The position numbers were made by a program, and so were the translations under genes. A stretch of DNA of 64,000 nt from positions 44,549,019 to 44,613,018 of the forward strand of contig NC_083600.1 in assembly GCF_020882245.1 (NCBI RefSeq), written 5' to 3'. Source of the DNA: Rhopalosiphum padi. Its lineage: Eukaryota; Arthropoda; Insecta; Hemiptera; Aphididae. Position 1 is the stretch's first letter. Each line of letters begins with the position of its first letter. Shown here piece by piece: positions 12,330 through 24,789 of the stretch. The notes under the pieces were generated by a model. The model was given only the letters and a program-made list of their open reading frames with translations. It was not told the DNA's origin and searched no databases.

Positions 12330-13100
12330 AATGGCCGAGGTCACACACGCCGGTAAATTATTAGATTAAGTACGGTGGCGCAGACGACCGAATGAAATGA
12401 ATATTATTTGAAAAACCGAGTCAATGAAAATTCACGAACAAATCATAAACCATTATGAGAACAATATTGCTAAGACGTCACGTTTTCACCATCACTATCG
12501 GCGCTCATAAAATACCATTTTTTAAACATCGCCTGATATTACGAGTATAACAACATTATTATACAATGGTTGCAGGCGTTTGACGCGATTTTCGTTTTAT
12601 AGCCGCTAATTGTTTTTATGGTTTTGCGACGGGCGCATACTGTGTTTTTTATTTAATTAATTTATCTAGCAATGCAACACCGGTATTCCGGTAGTCTGTA
12701 CGTTATCGTGATTTGTGGTATTTTCGTTCAATAACAAACAAATAAATAAAAAATAAACAACATCCGAACAAGAATATCATTATTCCGCGAGTACATGTAA
12801 TACCTACCTACAGCTTACCTAACACAACCATCAAAAACATATTTATTGGGAAACTCATATTTATATCAAAATACAAAATAACCTATGCATATATCAATTA
12901 TTATGAAATTTAAATATCATAAACGATGATATATAACGCACCGACCGGTGTCTGATGAGCTTGCAAAATGTTTGGTGCGCATACGTGTAGATGAATCAGA
13001 TTTGGACTATATAGCTATGTGCGTAATACAAGTCTACAGGCAACGGCAGTCATCCGACACGATCATTATTACCGCTCGCCCTGCAGCTATACTATTACCA
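12330..13100. other. CpG-enriched flank, possible upstream region of the 12 kb model
   Basis: Moderately CpG-rich sequence upstream of the minus-strand ATG at 12,314. No clear TATA box was seen within 150 bp. It holds no gene I can support. If the model is real, the promoter should lie here. Confidence 0.3.
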
Positions 13101-13397
13101 TTGTGTACCTTACATCGATGACAGCAAAGCAATAATATTATTCTCGATATATTTTCTGAAAAACGATACAATGTCTAATCGCAATATATAGCTGACCGTA
13201 TCGACGTACATATAATTATTTCCGTAGTATAAATATAGAAGTGTACTTATCACTATAATAAACATTTTTTTATTAGAATAGGTATTAATCAACGTTCAAA
13301 AATGAAGCAATTACGTGCGTGGACCAACACCACTACTGCCGCTGCTACCGCAATGTCACAATGTACCTTTGGTACGGCATACCAAAGGTTGGAAAAT

Positions 13398-13419
13398 GTG
13401 TGTGTGTGTGTGTGTGTGT
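13398..13419. repeat. (GT)n microsatellite
   Basis: A pure GT run of about 22 bp, lying inside a 98-codon plus-strand frame (13,302-13,598) whose middle is therefore a Val-Cys repeat. I do not accept that frame as a gene. Confidence 0.9.
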
Positions 13420-13599
13420 ATATGTACTTAGTACAGATGTATAGTAACAACATTATATTATTATGTTATGGTATTAACGAAAATAATTTTATTAAATATC
13501 GAGTAAACAATGAATTAAGTCAAGAAACTTCAATATTATGTGGTGTAACTCAAATAAGGGACCACTCTATCAACTACGTATTTTTTTTATGCATATGAA

Positions 13600-15230
13600 T
13601 AATATTATGAACCGAATTAATTATTTTAATATACATGGTTAACCGTAGTTAGATAAGCAGACAATACGGTATGTTTTGTTAAGGCTCAGTCTTGAGATGA
13701 GGTTAATATTCTGTTCCATTAAATATAACAACTAACAAATCTATGTAGTATTCATGCGTAATATTATGATAATTATTATTGTTTAAATCAAAATGCATGT
13801 AAAACTAAACTTTTATTAAAATATTTAGACAATTACATTTTTAAGTATAGAAATTTACCATAATCATAAATCATAATAGAATAATCACTTAAGCCTCGTA
13901 ACAAATCATGTTAAAAATAAAAATAATTAACGCTTTCAAAAAACTATATTGATATCTAAGAACTTAAGTAAATTATAATACTGTATTACTGTATCAAGCA
14001 TTAATACAATCTAGAATTAATTATGATATTTCTATACGAAGAGGCGCCTATTTATAAAATAGCGATAACCTATTAAACAAAACGAAAAATATAATATTAA
14101 AAATCATCCTAAAAAACGACTCAAGATACCATATAAAATACATGTACAGCGAAATTAATAATGTACCAGCGAAAAAAATATTCCACAAAGCTTTTTTTCT
14201 TTAAATATTATCATAAATAATAATCTCACTTTTAAAATTGAACATGGGTATAATACTATAATACTAGACCATTATCTAATATCAATGTACCAACCGTGCA
14301 TAGAAACCCAACACAAACAGCATACTTATACGTATAAAATATACATAGGGTCAAAAATCTAAACTATAATATATATTATATATTACTTACCATTAGACAT
14401 TAAACACTTTATAATATTTTATTTAAACAAATTTGGTTCCGTAGGAATAAAATATAAAATATGTGTACAAAACTAATAACAGTAGTCTTCTAAGTACTTG
14501 TATTAATTAAATATAAGGCTTTAATTAATATTAAAAATTTCAATTTTATTGTATTAACCGGTCTTATATTTCTATATAAAAATAAAAAATACTGAATTTT
14601 TAGCGAATATGTAAGATAAACGTATTAAATTTGTCCTCTTGATGTATAAATACAAACAAAAAATAATTATTATTATTATTGTGTTTCATTATATAATGTG
14701 CAAAAATGCTGAATAATGTAAAAACAGTCGTTTACTACGATTACCGGGCTACGGTTTTTGATTTCTAACATGGCAACGTGTTATTACATTTTCTTCGTTA
14801 ACGCATGCATTTACGTTATTAAATAATTTGTACCTGCCTACTCGTCGTAATAATATAATATTAATACTAAAAAAATATATATTATTTAGTACGTATGCCG
14901 GTTAGGCAGAGGCGCCTACATTACATTAAACTATCGCGCGCAGATTTTCGTTTATATTAAACATACATAATACATATACATTATACACACATATATATAT
15001 ATATATATAGTATTTCGTTACTTGTCCCAATTAAAACAGTTTTCCTGAACCATTATTATTATTAATACACTACCAGGAGATCGCATAATTGGATATTCGA
15101 TATTTTTCATTTCGAACACGACGTATGCACGATGCGGCAACGTTGGTGGTATTCATAATAATATAATAACAGATAGGATAAATCGTAGGTAGGTAGCTAC
15201 ACTAGCTGATATAGATTTTCGTATACGACT
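13600..15230. other. AT-rich desert with TA tracts
   Basis: No gene is visible. An (AT)n tract lies at about 14,989-15,009. The word AGGCGCCTA occurs near 14,042 and again near 14,910, each in otherwise AT-rich sequence. Confidence 0.5.
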
Positions 15231-15240
15231 ATAAAGTCAT

Positions 15241-15350
15241 AGTATACGGTATACACATATATATGTATATATACATATACATATATATTATAATATTATA
15301 ATATTATTATTATAGTACATATATAATAGGTATATATATAAATATACTAC
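15241..15350. repeat. imperfect TA/CATA-rich simple repeat
   Basis: Alternating TATA, CATA and TAAT units give low-complexity sequence. A minus-strand frame reading through it and the CTA tract is an artefact. Confidence 0.7.
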
Positions 15351-15457
15351 CACGTTATCAATTTTATTATCGTAATATGCGTTATCGTTTTCCGTTTCTG
15401 CTACTCGAAAATCCAAACTACAACGACCGCACACATCGTACGTAATGTGTACTACTA

Positions 15458-15459
<2 letters not shown>

Positions 15460-15546
<87 letters not shown>
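15460..15546. repeat. (CTA)n microsatellite, 29 units
   Basis: A pure run of 87 bp in CTA units (ACT/TAC in other registers) without interruption. It encodes poly-Leu on the plus strand and poly-Ser on the minus strand in the open frames here. The absence of interruptions suggests a recent, probably length-variable array. Confidence 0.97.
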
Positions 15547-15559
15547 ATACCTAACTTAT

Positions 15560-18200
15560 ATACTACGGATCTGTGCGTGTGTATGTACGTCGGCAAAGTT
15601 CCAACAACTGTGTCCAAAATCAACAAATTACCTAACACGTTGCTATATACTGCTGATCCTGATTCTGCTACAGCGACTGTTACTTTGCCATGATATTATT
15701 ATGCGTCGCGACCACGTCAAGTTTGACGAACGCGCGAATTTATATTATACCAAAAATAATGTATAGCATCGAGCAAATCGATAATGTATAACGTGTAAGG
15801 TCGTCGGGAATAATCGGGAATAATATTTTACTAACGAACGTTACGTTTTTACTGTTTTTAGTCAGAAGTTTTTGAGAAATACTCTCTCTCTCTCTCTATC
15901 AGTTATATTTCCTTCGCTCCGATGTCGGTGAAGCTTATTATTTGATGTTTTTACTTAATACATTTACATGGACAAATCTGTTGGATATAAGCAAGACGGG
16001 ATGCACGAGAATACAATAACTAGCTATATATAGCTAATGCCGTTGCCGCATAATATAAGTGAAGTGGCTTGGAATGCTTTTGAATGATTTAGGGACATAA
16101 ACACTATAAAGAAAATCGAATAAAGGGATGGTCGTGCGCGGCAATGTCCGTCATAACCCGTAGTCATCGCTGTCCTGTACTTGGGCTTTCTGTTAAAACT
16201 CAACCAGCCCGTACGGGGTTCGTTGTATAAAGCATTATTAATCAATCATTTAATTATGTTTATAGAATACGTGAAAGTTTCTATATATACACGTTACAAT
16301 GGTAAAGGATAGGATACTTAATGGAAAAAGGATCATATTATTTAAATGCAACGGAAAACGCATACGACGAAACATGTTTTTCATAAATGTTTCAATAGCT
16401 TCAAAAGTCTAGGTTGTCGGATAGAAACATATTTTGTATCAAAAGAACTAGCAAAAAGTACACAAATCTAAAACTAAAAGTAATAATATTTATCATTTAA
16501 TCATAATATATTGGTCAACAGTTTTGAAACTTGAAGGTAAAAAAAACAAAAATAAAAACCATATTAAAATGGAAACACAAAGTGAAATTAATTAGAGAGA
16601 AATAACTTTAGGTGCCCGTGTACTTTTTTGTTTCTAAACAAATTACGTACTGTGAGATTAATAGTATAAGAATTTAATTTAAATGTTTTAACAGTAATTT
16701 AACCTTAATTTCTACATATGCGCATTGCACGTGTTTTAGTATATAACTTAGGTACATAAAAATCCAAGCAAAAGATTTTACATTTTTTAGTTGATTATTA
16801 TAATGTTTTATTCTCAGAAGAAAAATAAGCTTGCTAAGAAACCAAACTGCGATATTAAACAGATTATTTATGTTTATGACATTATTTAATGAATTCGCGA
16901 GAATAACAAACGACAAAGGAGGCTGAAAAAAATCAGTAGTTTTTATCTGCTTTGAGCTCAAAGCCTGGGTTTCGTAATACGCACGCGCGAGCCGTATCAT
17001 ACACAACAATTTTCATCGGAGTCCCCGAGAGACTTTCGATCTGCAGAAGAACACTGAGATAAGAAAATGAGAGATATATGCAGCAAAGAGAGGTTGGAGT
17101 AGGAGAAGTTTCCATTAAACATAGCGTATGCGTCCCCTTAGCGCCATTCTATAAGACTTTAAAACGACAGCAAAAATACTCAACTGGAGTATAATTCATT
17201 ATGTTCTCTCCAAGTCATCATAATAATAGGTACTATAAATCGTGCGGTTGATGCAGCTCATTCCGCCAAAGGCTCTCCTGACTGGCATTCTACGGCGATA
17301 TACGTTTTAGTGATTTCTGAGGACCGTGCTGGGGAAAATATGCAAATTCATGTTATTATACATAACACGGTATGTGCGCCGTTTGCGAGTGTGTATTTTT
17401 AATAATTCACTGTTAACCAATCATTGCACGTCTTCGTCCAAAAACGAACAACAACAATATGTATTATTATTTATTATACTCTTAACAGTCTTCACCATCA
17501 ACAGACTTTCCAAACAGGGAAAAAATTCTTCAAGGAGATTTTTAAGTAGAATTTAATGAGTATAAAAATATCTAAAAACATGAAATATATTAATTTATGT
17601 TCATTGCAAGTGTGGTGTTGTATTACAAGTTAATTATTTGATATTCATCTGATATCAATCAATATGTATGAAATACAACACACAATAGCTGTAATTGACA
17701 AGGCTATAATATTATAATATTTTAAGAAATCACGTTTGAGGAATTTCACTTGGTAAAAATAATAATAATATAACTAAAAGGGTGTTGTATTGTCTTATAA
17801 CCTAAATAACTTTGAACTTAATAATGATTCCGTATTTAATCAAATATTTAATAACATTTAAGTTAAACTGATATGATATTATACATTTATACCACTAAAA
17901 CAATAAATTATCATTTGCTTTTATTCGTGTCTAATGAGATATCGCGTTTAAATAATCATTTAACCCGTAGTTTAATTTTAGCCATTGTACCATTAGTTCA
18001 ACACTAAAGTATCGTGATAAACAAAATTAATTTAATTTAATAATAGTTATAACTAATAATCATAATTCATATTCATAATGGGTAATGATTATAAATGAAA
18101 TCCAATACTTATATTGTTTAATAATTGATCTGAACCATCTCTGATTTTGAAATCAACAAATAGTGCGGTATTAATAAACGTACTTACGGAATGTGTTTAC
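15560..18200. other. mixed AT-rich sequence with weak CpG patches
   Basis: No gene is supported. A short CT dinucleotide run lies at about 15,881-15,898. A minus-strand frame at 16,024-16,245 has balanced amino-acid composition but no ATG near its start and no clear acceptor. A 76-codon plus frame at 17,326-17,556 lacks an ATG start. Either could be decayed coding sequence, but I cannot show it. Confidence 0.4.
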
Positions 18201-18238
18201 AATATATATAGACGAGTCTAATCTCGAAATTATCTTAC

Positions 18239-18473
18239 GAACTTCTCGAAAACAAATGCACGCGAAACGCACATAATCGAGTTCTCTTTCCGTGTGTTTG
18301 TACATATAATAACAGGCGTATTTACATTAAATTTGAGCTGTGTGTAATCAAAGAGGTGCGAACGTATACGTACGGTTAAACAAAGGTTGGTTTTACTCAG
18401 AATATTAAACTTTTGGCTGGTTTTATTTGCAAAGGGGGCATTGGGTGTACACACTGTACACGAAGGAAACCTA
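18239..18473 (-). CDS. candidate internal exon, unknown protein (78 codons)
   Basis: On the minus strand the open block is bounded by acceptor AAGGTTACAG (AG at 18,475-18,474) and donor TTC|GTAAGATA (GT at 18,238-18,237). Length is 235 nt: one base completing a codon, then 78 codons, ending in phase 0. The translated block is hydrophilic and cysteine-containing (starting RFPSCTVCTPNAPF) with a mixed composition and no low complexity. It can follow the 22,325-22,107 block, which ends with two bases of a codon. No family is recognised. Whether it is spliced is inference. Confidence 0.28.
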
Positions 18474-18599
18474 CTGTAACCTTAAAATAACAGTGTTGTC
18501 CAATGAGTGAATTATATTTCAAACGTTTCTGGTTGGAATAGTGAGGAAAAAAGACATTGCACGGTATTATTAGTGAAATGTTCAAAAATAATGATAATA

Positions 18600-20050
18600 A
18601 TTATTGATCGTACAATGTACTCAATTTTCTAAGTACGCAATATAATTTATATCACACATTTAGCTCAACATTTTCGTGTGATGTGTATACCGCACGAGTT
18701 TGTCTTAAGCATTGTAAAAATCGATCATCAAGATTTTTGTAGAGGCTTATCGTTATAAAAGGACGAGTAATATAGACTATTGTTACGGTAATTTTTTTCT
18801 TATATCCTTTGACAAGAGAATCCAATATTTACTAATCTACAGGATCTGGTAGTAAATTAATTTGTATTCAATGGTCTCCGACAGTATATTTTATTTTGTA
18901 CGGTTCGCTATCACCCCTACGCTACTACGTCGTGTTCGTCAGATTGAAAACGATCGGTTTTAGGTTTTCGTGAAATCCCCGCGAAACCTTTTCATTTCGT
19001 GTGTAAATGTACCAACGAATCCTTTAAATTCAGTATTCACCAACGAATACTACGACGACAGGAGAGTAATTGAGTTGACAGCGAAATCCCCGATAAAATG
19101 TTTGAATTGACGGGAGCATAATAAAATGCAGGCAGTTATTGGTAAAGGAGAAAAACGAAAGTCAAAATCAATTAACCTCACTGATCCAAGGCGCTGAAAC
19201 CACATAATATTTGACCGTGTCTAAGGAAATAGAATAGTATAAGCAAACAAACAACCATTGCGTACACTTTAAAATACGCCTTAATTAAATTATAACAATT
19301 CAAAATTACAAATCAACAAGAAATTATTTCGATTTTAGTTTGGACATAAATCAACGTAAGTGAGTATGTATAATGTATTATATAAGTCGATTGTTGTTCA
19401 ATTTATTTAAAAAATTAAATTGATGAAAAAACAATGAACGATATTGTTTAGTTTATGATGATATTAAAAGAAAAACAATATAGAATAGTACAAAATTAAG
19501 TTGACTAACAAAATAAATAAATAAATAAAAATAATAATAACAACACAGAAAAATATGGTAATAAATCCGAAGTGATGCGGAAATCATTTTCATCGATGTG
19601 CGACATGCGATTTTAAACTCACTTTTTTTTCTTTAGTGAACGTAATGCTCCTATAGGTATTTTCTGTTTGCAACTAAAATGTTTTTTTTTCACTGTCTTT
19701 TTATACAGTATTACTACATCGCGTCTTCGGTGAAAATTGTTAGCTATAATACGGCACACCACATTAATTCGTACACGTCAAGTGTGTTTAAAAATTAAAA
19801 CGAATGAACAGATGAACACGGAGAAGTTGCGGTAATGCGTCCTGACCAACCGACTAGATGGCATAGGTACAGGGTGTGAACCGCGGACGGAGTAATAAGG
19901 CAAGTGAGTGGAAACGTAAGAGCGTTCACAAGTGCGCAGAATATAAATCCTCACAAGGAACACAAACGTAAACCACAAACTCCATCAGTGAGTCTTGCGC
20001 ACATTCACGAGGGGAATAATTTGAATTAGTCTCTTAGGGCTGCACCTAAT
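18600..20050. other. mixed stretch, no supported gene
   Basis: A CpG-richer patch at 18.9-19.1 kb and AT-rich sequence elsewhere. A minus-strand frame at 19,778-19,978 has coding-like composition, but it lacks an ATG start and there is a stop just upstream. Confidence 0.45.
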
Positions 20051-20110
20051 AATTGATGAACGGAAGGGGCCAATTAAACGTAAATTCGTCGAAATTTCGC
20101 AGATACTTAC

Positions 20111-20219
20111 CCTGTTGTGCACGTGTACCGTGGAGTGTGAACTGCTGCGTACGATTTATCCGGTACGCAACCCGCCGCGCAAAGAGCTTAATCAATCGTT
20201 TTACGTGTTCCGTCCACAT
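20111..20219 (-). CDS. candidate first coding exon with strong splice donor
   Basis: On the minus strand an ATG at 20,219-20,217 opens 36 codons (starting MWTEHVKRLIKLFARR) that run to ACAGG|GTAAGTATC, one of the best donor matches in the window (GT at 20,110-20,109). An in-frame TAG precedes a few codons upstream, at TTTAG, which is also a possible acceptor. The block is basic and ends with one base of the next codon. It does not join in frame to the 22,107 donor. A 5' exon of an independent transcript, or a non-coding exon, is equally possible. Confidence 0.28.
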
Positions 20220-20249
20220 CTTCGTGGGGAAAATCTAAATATTTTAATG

Positions 20250-22090
20250 CGGATCGCGATACTGTTATATTGCAACACATTACTCTACACAATCTCCATG
20301 AACGGGCGACCAGGCAGTGTGCCTCTTTATAACAATTTATGGAACTAGGACGTGACCATCGATGGTCGAATAAGGGTCTAAGCGTCACGCGAATACCTCG
20401 TTACCATTTAATAAAACATAAATAAATATCCCCTACAACGACAACAGTGAAGAGGAATATTGATCTAAATAAAACTAATAACTTCAGCGAGGTAAGGCCG
20501 TGTTATCGTATTATGATATAGTGGTGGTGGTGGCAGTTGCGGTAGAGTGCTGTTCTATACCTAAACTACTCAGTTATTCTTCTAAATAATAATAAGCTGG
20601 TACGTTTATACATACATAATATATAATATTAATATATATATATATTGTATTGAGGTCGACAGTGGTCTAAAGGTGGCTTTCAATGCTTTCATTTGCGTCG
20701 TCCTTATTTCCTGCCAGCCATTGGTCAAACTCATGATATATTCATATTCTGCGTCTGAATTCTCGAAACGCAACACACACACACACACACGCATGTGTAC
20801 TAGTTTAGCCATCCCACAGTCTGACCCTACTTCCTACTTCCATATTCTTCGTTTCCTTTCGGCTAACCTTTCATAACCTCTCTACCATCCCTCCTTGGTT
20901 ATCACCGACCACAAATAACCCACGTCCAAAAATGGTCAGACGTATACTATTCGTCGTCGTCGTCGTCGTCGTCGTCACGAATACCAAATATCCGAGGGAT
21001 ATACGAGGAATTTTAGAAAATGCATTAGTCTCTCTCTCTTTCTCTCTCGAAGAACGTACTATAATGTATCAATAAACAACGCTATAGGTAAATATGCATC
21101 TTAGTAAAAATATAAACTACAATTTTGAATATGGTTTTTTTTCCTTATAAGAATCATCCCTAGAGAACCATCAAAAGTTATACATCCACTTATTAGTTTA
21201 TCATATTATATAAAAATGGTTTAAACTTTTTTTAAATTGCTCATATTTGTATTGAATTTTACTTATTTTGTACATTTATTATCAATATTTAATTTCAATT
21301 AAACTGTTTGCCTGATGCGCAGTAACGTAGATTATTGACTAATTTTATAGGTAATATAAAGTTTTGTATTCGATGGTAAAATATTGTTTTTTATTAAATA
21401 CCTATCACGTTAATATAATTTTACTAGGTTTTCCACTTTTCACCTTAACCGGTGGTTGCCTGCAATTTATAAATTACTCCCTAGCTCATAAATTATCCCT
21501 TCTTTCGCGATCGTACCATTTCAATGATTATGATTATAGTTTACTACTTAAAATAAAGCTTTAGAGTACAATGAAATGTGTAACAAAATATTTGTCCCTG
21601 ACTTTATCTACATCGTATGATCTTATAGTTTATTAAAAATATCTTTTTTTTTAAAAGAAAAATACTTAATTTACACTACATTTTAACAAAGATAGAAAAA
21701 ATAACTCACGTTTATTCAACAAAAAACACTATAAAGGTATTATTGATAATAAAATAAAAATTAATTAAACGCATTAAGAAATAATAGCGACCATTGTTTA
21801 ACAGAAAGCTTTATAATGTACAAGAACGACACGGGATGATGGCTGTCTGGCGACTGTTAATCTTTTTGATTATAAAACCGAATGAAACGCGCTTCGTTAT
21901 GAAGTTATTACCATCAATGTGGGCGTCCAATTCCCCTAATCCAGGGACGGAAATAAAAATAAAACCGTAAAAGACATATACGACACGGCGATATCACATA
22001 AACTCGCCTGTCCCAGGTGGAGGTCAAATAAAAAAATCAAATAATGTAAAAAAAAAAATACACGAAATCGTGCATGTTTTGTTGCCTATG
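20250..22090. other. mixed stretch with several microsatellites
   Basis: GTG/GGT units near 20,520-20,534, a TA run near 20,630-20,645, a CA run at about 20,776-20,792, TCG repeats at 20,951-20,976 and TC runs near 21,032-21,048. No gene is supported. The frames at 20,606-20,812 and 20,673-20,876 overlap on opposite strands across the CA run. Confidence 0.5.
20951..20976. repeat. (TCG)n microsatellite
   Basis: A pure TCG run of 26 bp. Together with the similar tract near 2.4 kb it reflects tolerance of CpG-containing trinucleotides in this genome. Confidence 0.9.
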
Positions 22091-22106
22091 TTATTCGTAA
22101 AAGTAC

Positions 22107-22325
22107 CTGTTGCCGTTTAAAGTGGTAAGAGCTGTGGCGGCTGCGGCTGCAGCGACGGCTATCCTATTGGCGTTGCCGTCGACGTTCTGGACTTGCGTTG
22201 GTGATAATTTGGCGGCCAACGCGTTTAGCGTGTGTAACATGTCGATCGGGTTCCGGGATGCTGGCCAATCGGGTCTCATGAGCTTGACGTCGTGGATGTA
22301 CGAACTTAGAGTTCCGGCACCAGTT
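22107..22325 (-). CDS. candidate coding exon, unknown protein (72 codons)
   Basis: The block is bounded on the minus strand by TCTGTAG (AG at 22,327-22,326) and CAACAG|GTACTT (GT at 22,106-22,105). It is 219 nt: one base, 72 codons, two bases. About 62% of codons end in G or C, far above the AT-rich background. The peptide includes SSYIHDVKLMRPDWPASRNP followed by a helix-like part and a run of six alanines. The acceptor has a poor pyrimidine tract, so this could instead be a first exon with its ATG at 22,279 (MRPDW...). The upstream CpG-rich sequence would suit a promoter. I recognise no family. The opposite strand is also open for 102 codons, as expected of GC-rich DNA. Confidence 0.4.
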
Positions 22326-22517
22326 CTACAGATTCACGGCGGATGGATGGGCGAACGGACGGACACGACTTTGGCGATTGGCGAGCGACGAAGTCACGGT
22401 ACGTTGTACACGAGTTGAGCACTAGAAATTAGATTAACCAAGATCGACGAGGCGCATAGATAGATTTTTAAAACGATAATGACGACAATAAATATTAATT
22501 TATAGCACAATAAACGT

Positions 22518-22629
22518 TTAAATTTCGAACACCATAGCCGTCGAAGGCAAAATGGAAAAGTAGTTAGCGAAAAAGAAGATGGAGAATAAGGCGACGACGA
22601 AGGTGTTATGCTCTCGTACTTTGGACGTC
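22518..22629 (-). CDS. candidate terminal exon with hydrophobic C-terminus
   Basis: A strong acceptor (TTTTGTTTTCTCAACAG, AG at 22,631-22,630) opens one base plus 36 codons ending in TAA at 22,520-22,518. The peptide is about TSKVREHNTF followed by a hydrophobic segment (residues about 10-28) and ends MVFEI. About 64% of codons end in G or C, with many TTC, GTC and ATC codons, which favours this frame over the 76-codon alternative in another frame. It cannot precede the 22,325-22,107 block in the same reading frame, so the two would belong to different transcripts or one is not coding. Confidence 0.33.
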
Positions 22630-22699
22630 CTGTTGAGAAAACAAAATAAAATATTTTAAAACTATATTTCAAAAAAAGTTCTATTCGAAATCTGATTAT

Positions 22700-24780
22700 A
22701 ATATCATTATCATTATTTTATTATGTTTATATTACGTGAACCAAAAGCCGACGCAAATTTTTCCCATATACTATATATACTAAACATTGACGTTTACAGC
22801 TATATTATTATACGAGGACTGTGTATGCATGATATGTACAACATTTTTGCCAATAACTGTCAAACGAATAGCTAATTTCGCGACCAACGAATAAAAAAAA
22901 AACAATAATAATAAAATAAAACATTATTACATTTATTATAGAGAGCCTGTGATGCGTTGCATATGTTATAAAATACCAAAGAGCGCGCCACCAAAACTAT
23001 ATTATGATATTATTAAGTACACGATAACAGTAACAATACCGAACGACCATATTATAGAGGACTGTCTACGACCAACGTGTGCCTGCGTCATCACGACGAC
23101 GGAATGAGAGAGCCCCGGGACACATACGGTAGGGACAGGGTTAAAACCATCAGATTTAGAGTCTGATAACTGTAAACGCGGTCAAAGTTAAAAAAAAAAA
23201 ATGATGTCCCAATAGTAAAGTTTTATTGCTTTTGATTTTATCGCATACGCGAGATCCCTCGAGAATTTAACAGCGGGCCGGATGGGAGGCGCACACTCTC
23301 GAGGTATTTATTTTTATTTTTTTATATTTTTTCTGTCTTTCCAGCGGAGAACACGGGGACTTTATTATTTGTTTGTTTGCTTATTTATTTATTTATTTAT
23401 TTATTTGTATGTGCCCAATTTTTATCGTCACCGCCGTACCGTAGTCACACGTTTTTCCTCTTCGTTTCCACGACAATAAAAATGAAATAATGACAAATAA
23501 ATACAAGTCCTGCAGGACCTAATAATATTTCCTTCGCCGCCACCGTAACCGATGCCGTATCCTTATAAGTCTGCACGCGTGAATGTGTGTGGCGGGCACA
23601 TATAATAAATATATATACAACACGTATATATTATATACACTGCAATTTATACGAATATATAATATATTGTCGGATCGCGATTTTCACGGCTGGAATATTT
23701 ACGTGCGCTTCAGAGACGCGTCGTATTTCAATATTATATAAAAATATCTTAAAGAATTCAAAGTGGTATATATTTATACACCGTTAGGAAAAATACGACT
23801 GCTACAAAAATGTATTTTATTATTCCCATTCCTTTGACGCACTGCTAGCAACCCGCTGTTACTTTTACGTCAATATTATTCCTCTCTCCGTCAAACCACA
23901 TATTACTATGGTAGCAGATGAGCAGGTATGTAGGTACAGTAATACTGCAGTGCACTCGGACTTTCATTTTAAATACACGGAGGTCGCTGCGGAATTTCCG
24001 TTTAGTTTTTCACCGAACGCTGCCCCACACGGTTTGTAAGACATTTCGAGAATTCCAAAGTTAAAAACCTAAAAACATCGGGAAAAAACAATTTTTCCAG
24101 GATTTGTCGTCTTCATACTTGACGTTTTATTTTTTTAAATAAATAATAATATGTAAATATCGGAGCGCGGTTTGAACGCGTGGAATTCGAATAATTGATT
24201 TCAAACAAACCCCGAGTGTCAAATTCTCATACGAATTAGTCACTATTGCCGTGACCTGTTCGTTTTGAACATTATATTTTGTATAATATGTTCTGAAAAT
24301 GTATAGTGCGAGAACCGTATTATAGTTCGCGTAAATTGATTCGGTTGATTCCGTGCACGCGGTTTTCTGACGTTTTCACTTTCGGTATTAACTTTCGACG
24401 AGAACAACAAAAACAATACGTGACTGTGCGTACATATTACACACCAACGCTACTGTGTAATTCAACGAGTTCGCATATATACAGCAGAAACGGCGCAAAT
24501 TCCATAGTTTATTTCGGTTCTTGTAAATTATTAACAGCCAATATTATTGATACGACGCGAAGAATATTCACGCACAGTTTACGACACTACCTCGGTTCAC
24601 CACCGCCACTGACGTAATAATCAGTCTATAATCGATATTATGTATAAGAATATTATTTTTTTATCAACGGTCCCGGGAAGTCCGTTTTGGAAATTCTGTC
24701 AGAATTTATTTATTTAAACCAAACACCATCGTCGCAGTCTCTTCATCGCAACGGTTTTTTAACCCCCCTCCGGAAAAATG
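22700..24780. other. CpG-rich island complex without a clear gene
   Basis: Patchy CpG-rich sequence. A minus-strand frame opening after acceptor-like GCGTTTACAG near 23,172 runs about 55 codons without a donor. A plus-strand 103-codon frame at 24,306-24,617 has no ATG start. An (ATTT)n tract is at 23,381-23,406. I do not call a gene. Confidence 0.4.
23381..23406. repeat. (TTTA)n tetranucleotide repeat
   Basis: About six and a half ATTT units in a row, next to TTTG units. Confidence 0.85.
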
Positions 24781-24789
24781 GTTTTGTCA

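Noticed and set aside
15288..15693. Poly-Ser (minus) and poly-Leu (plus) frames
   Set aside because: Direct translation of the 29-unit CTA microsatellite, without coding context.
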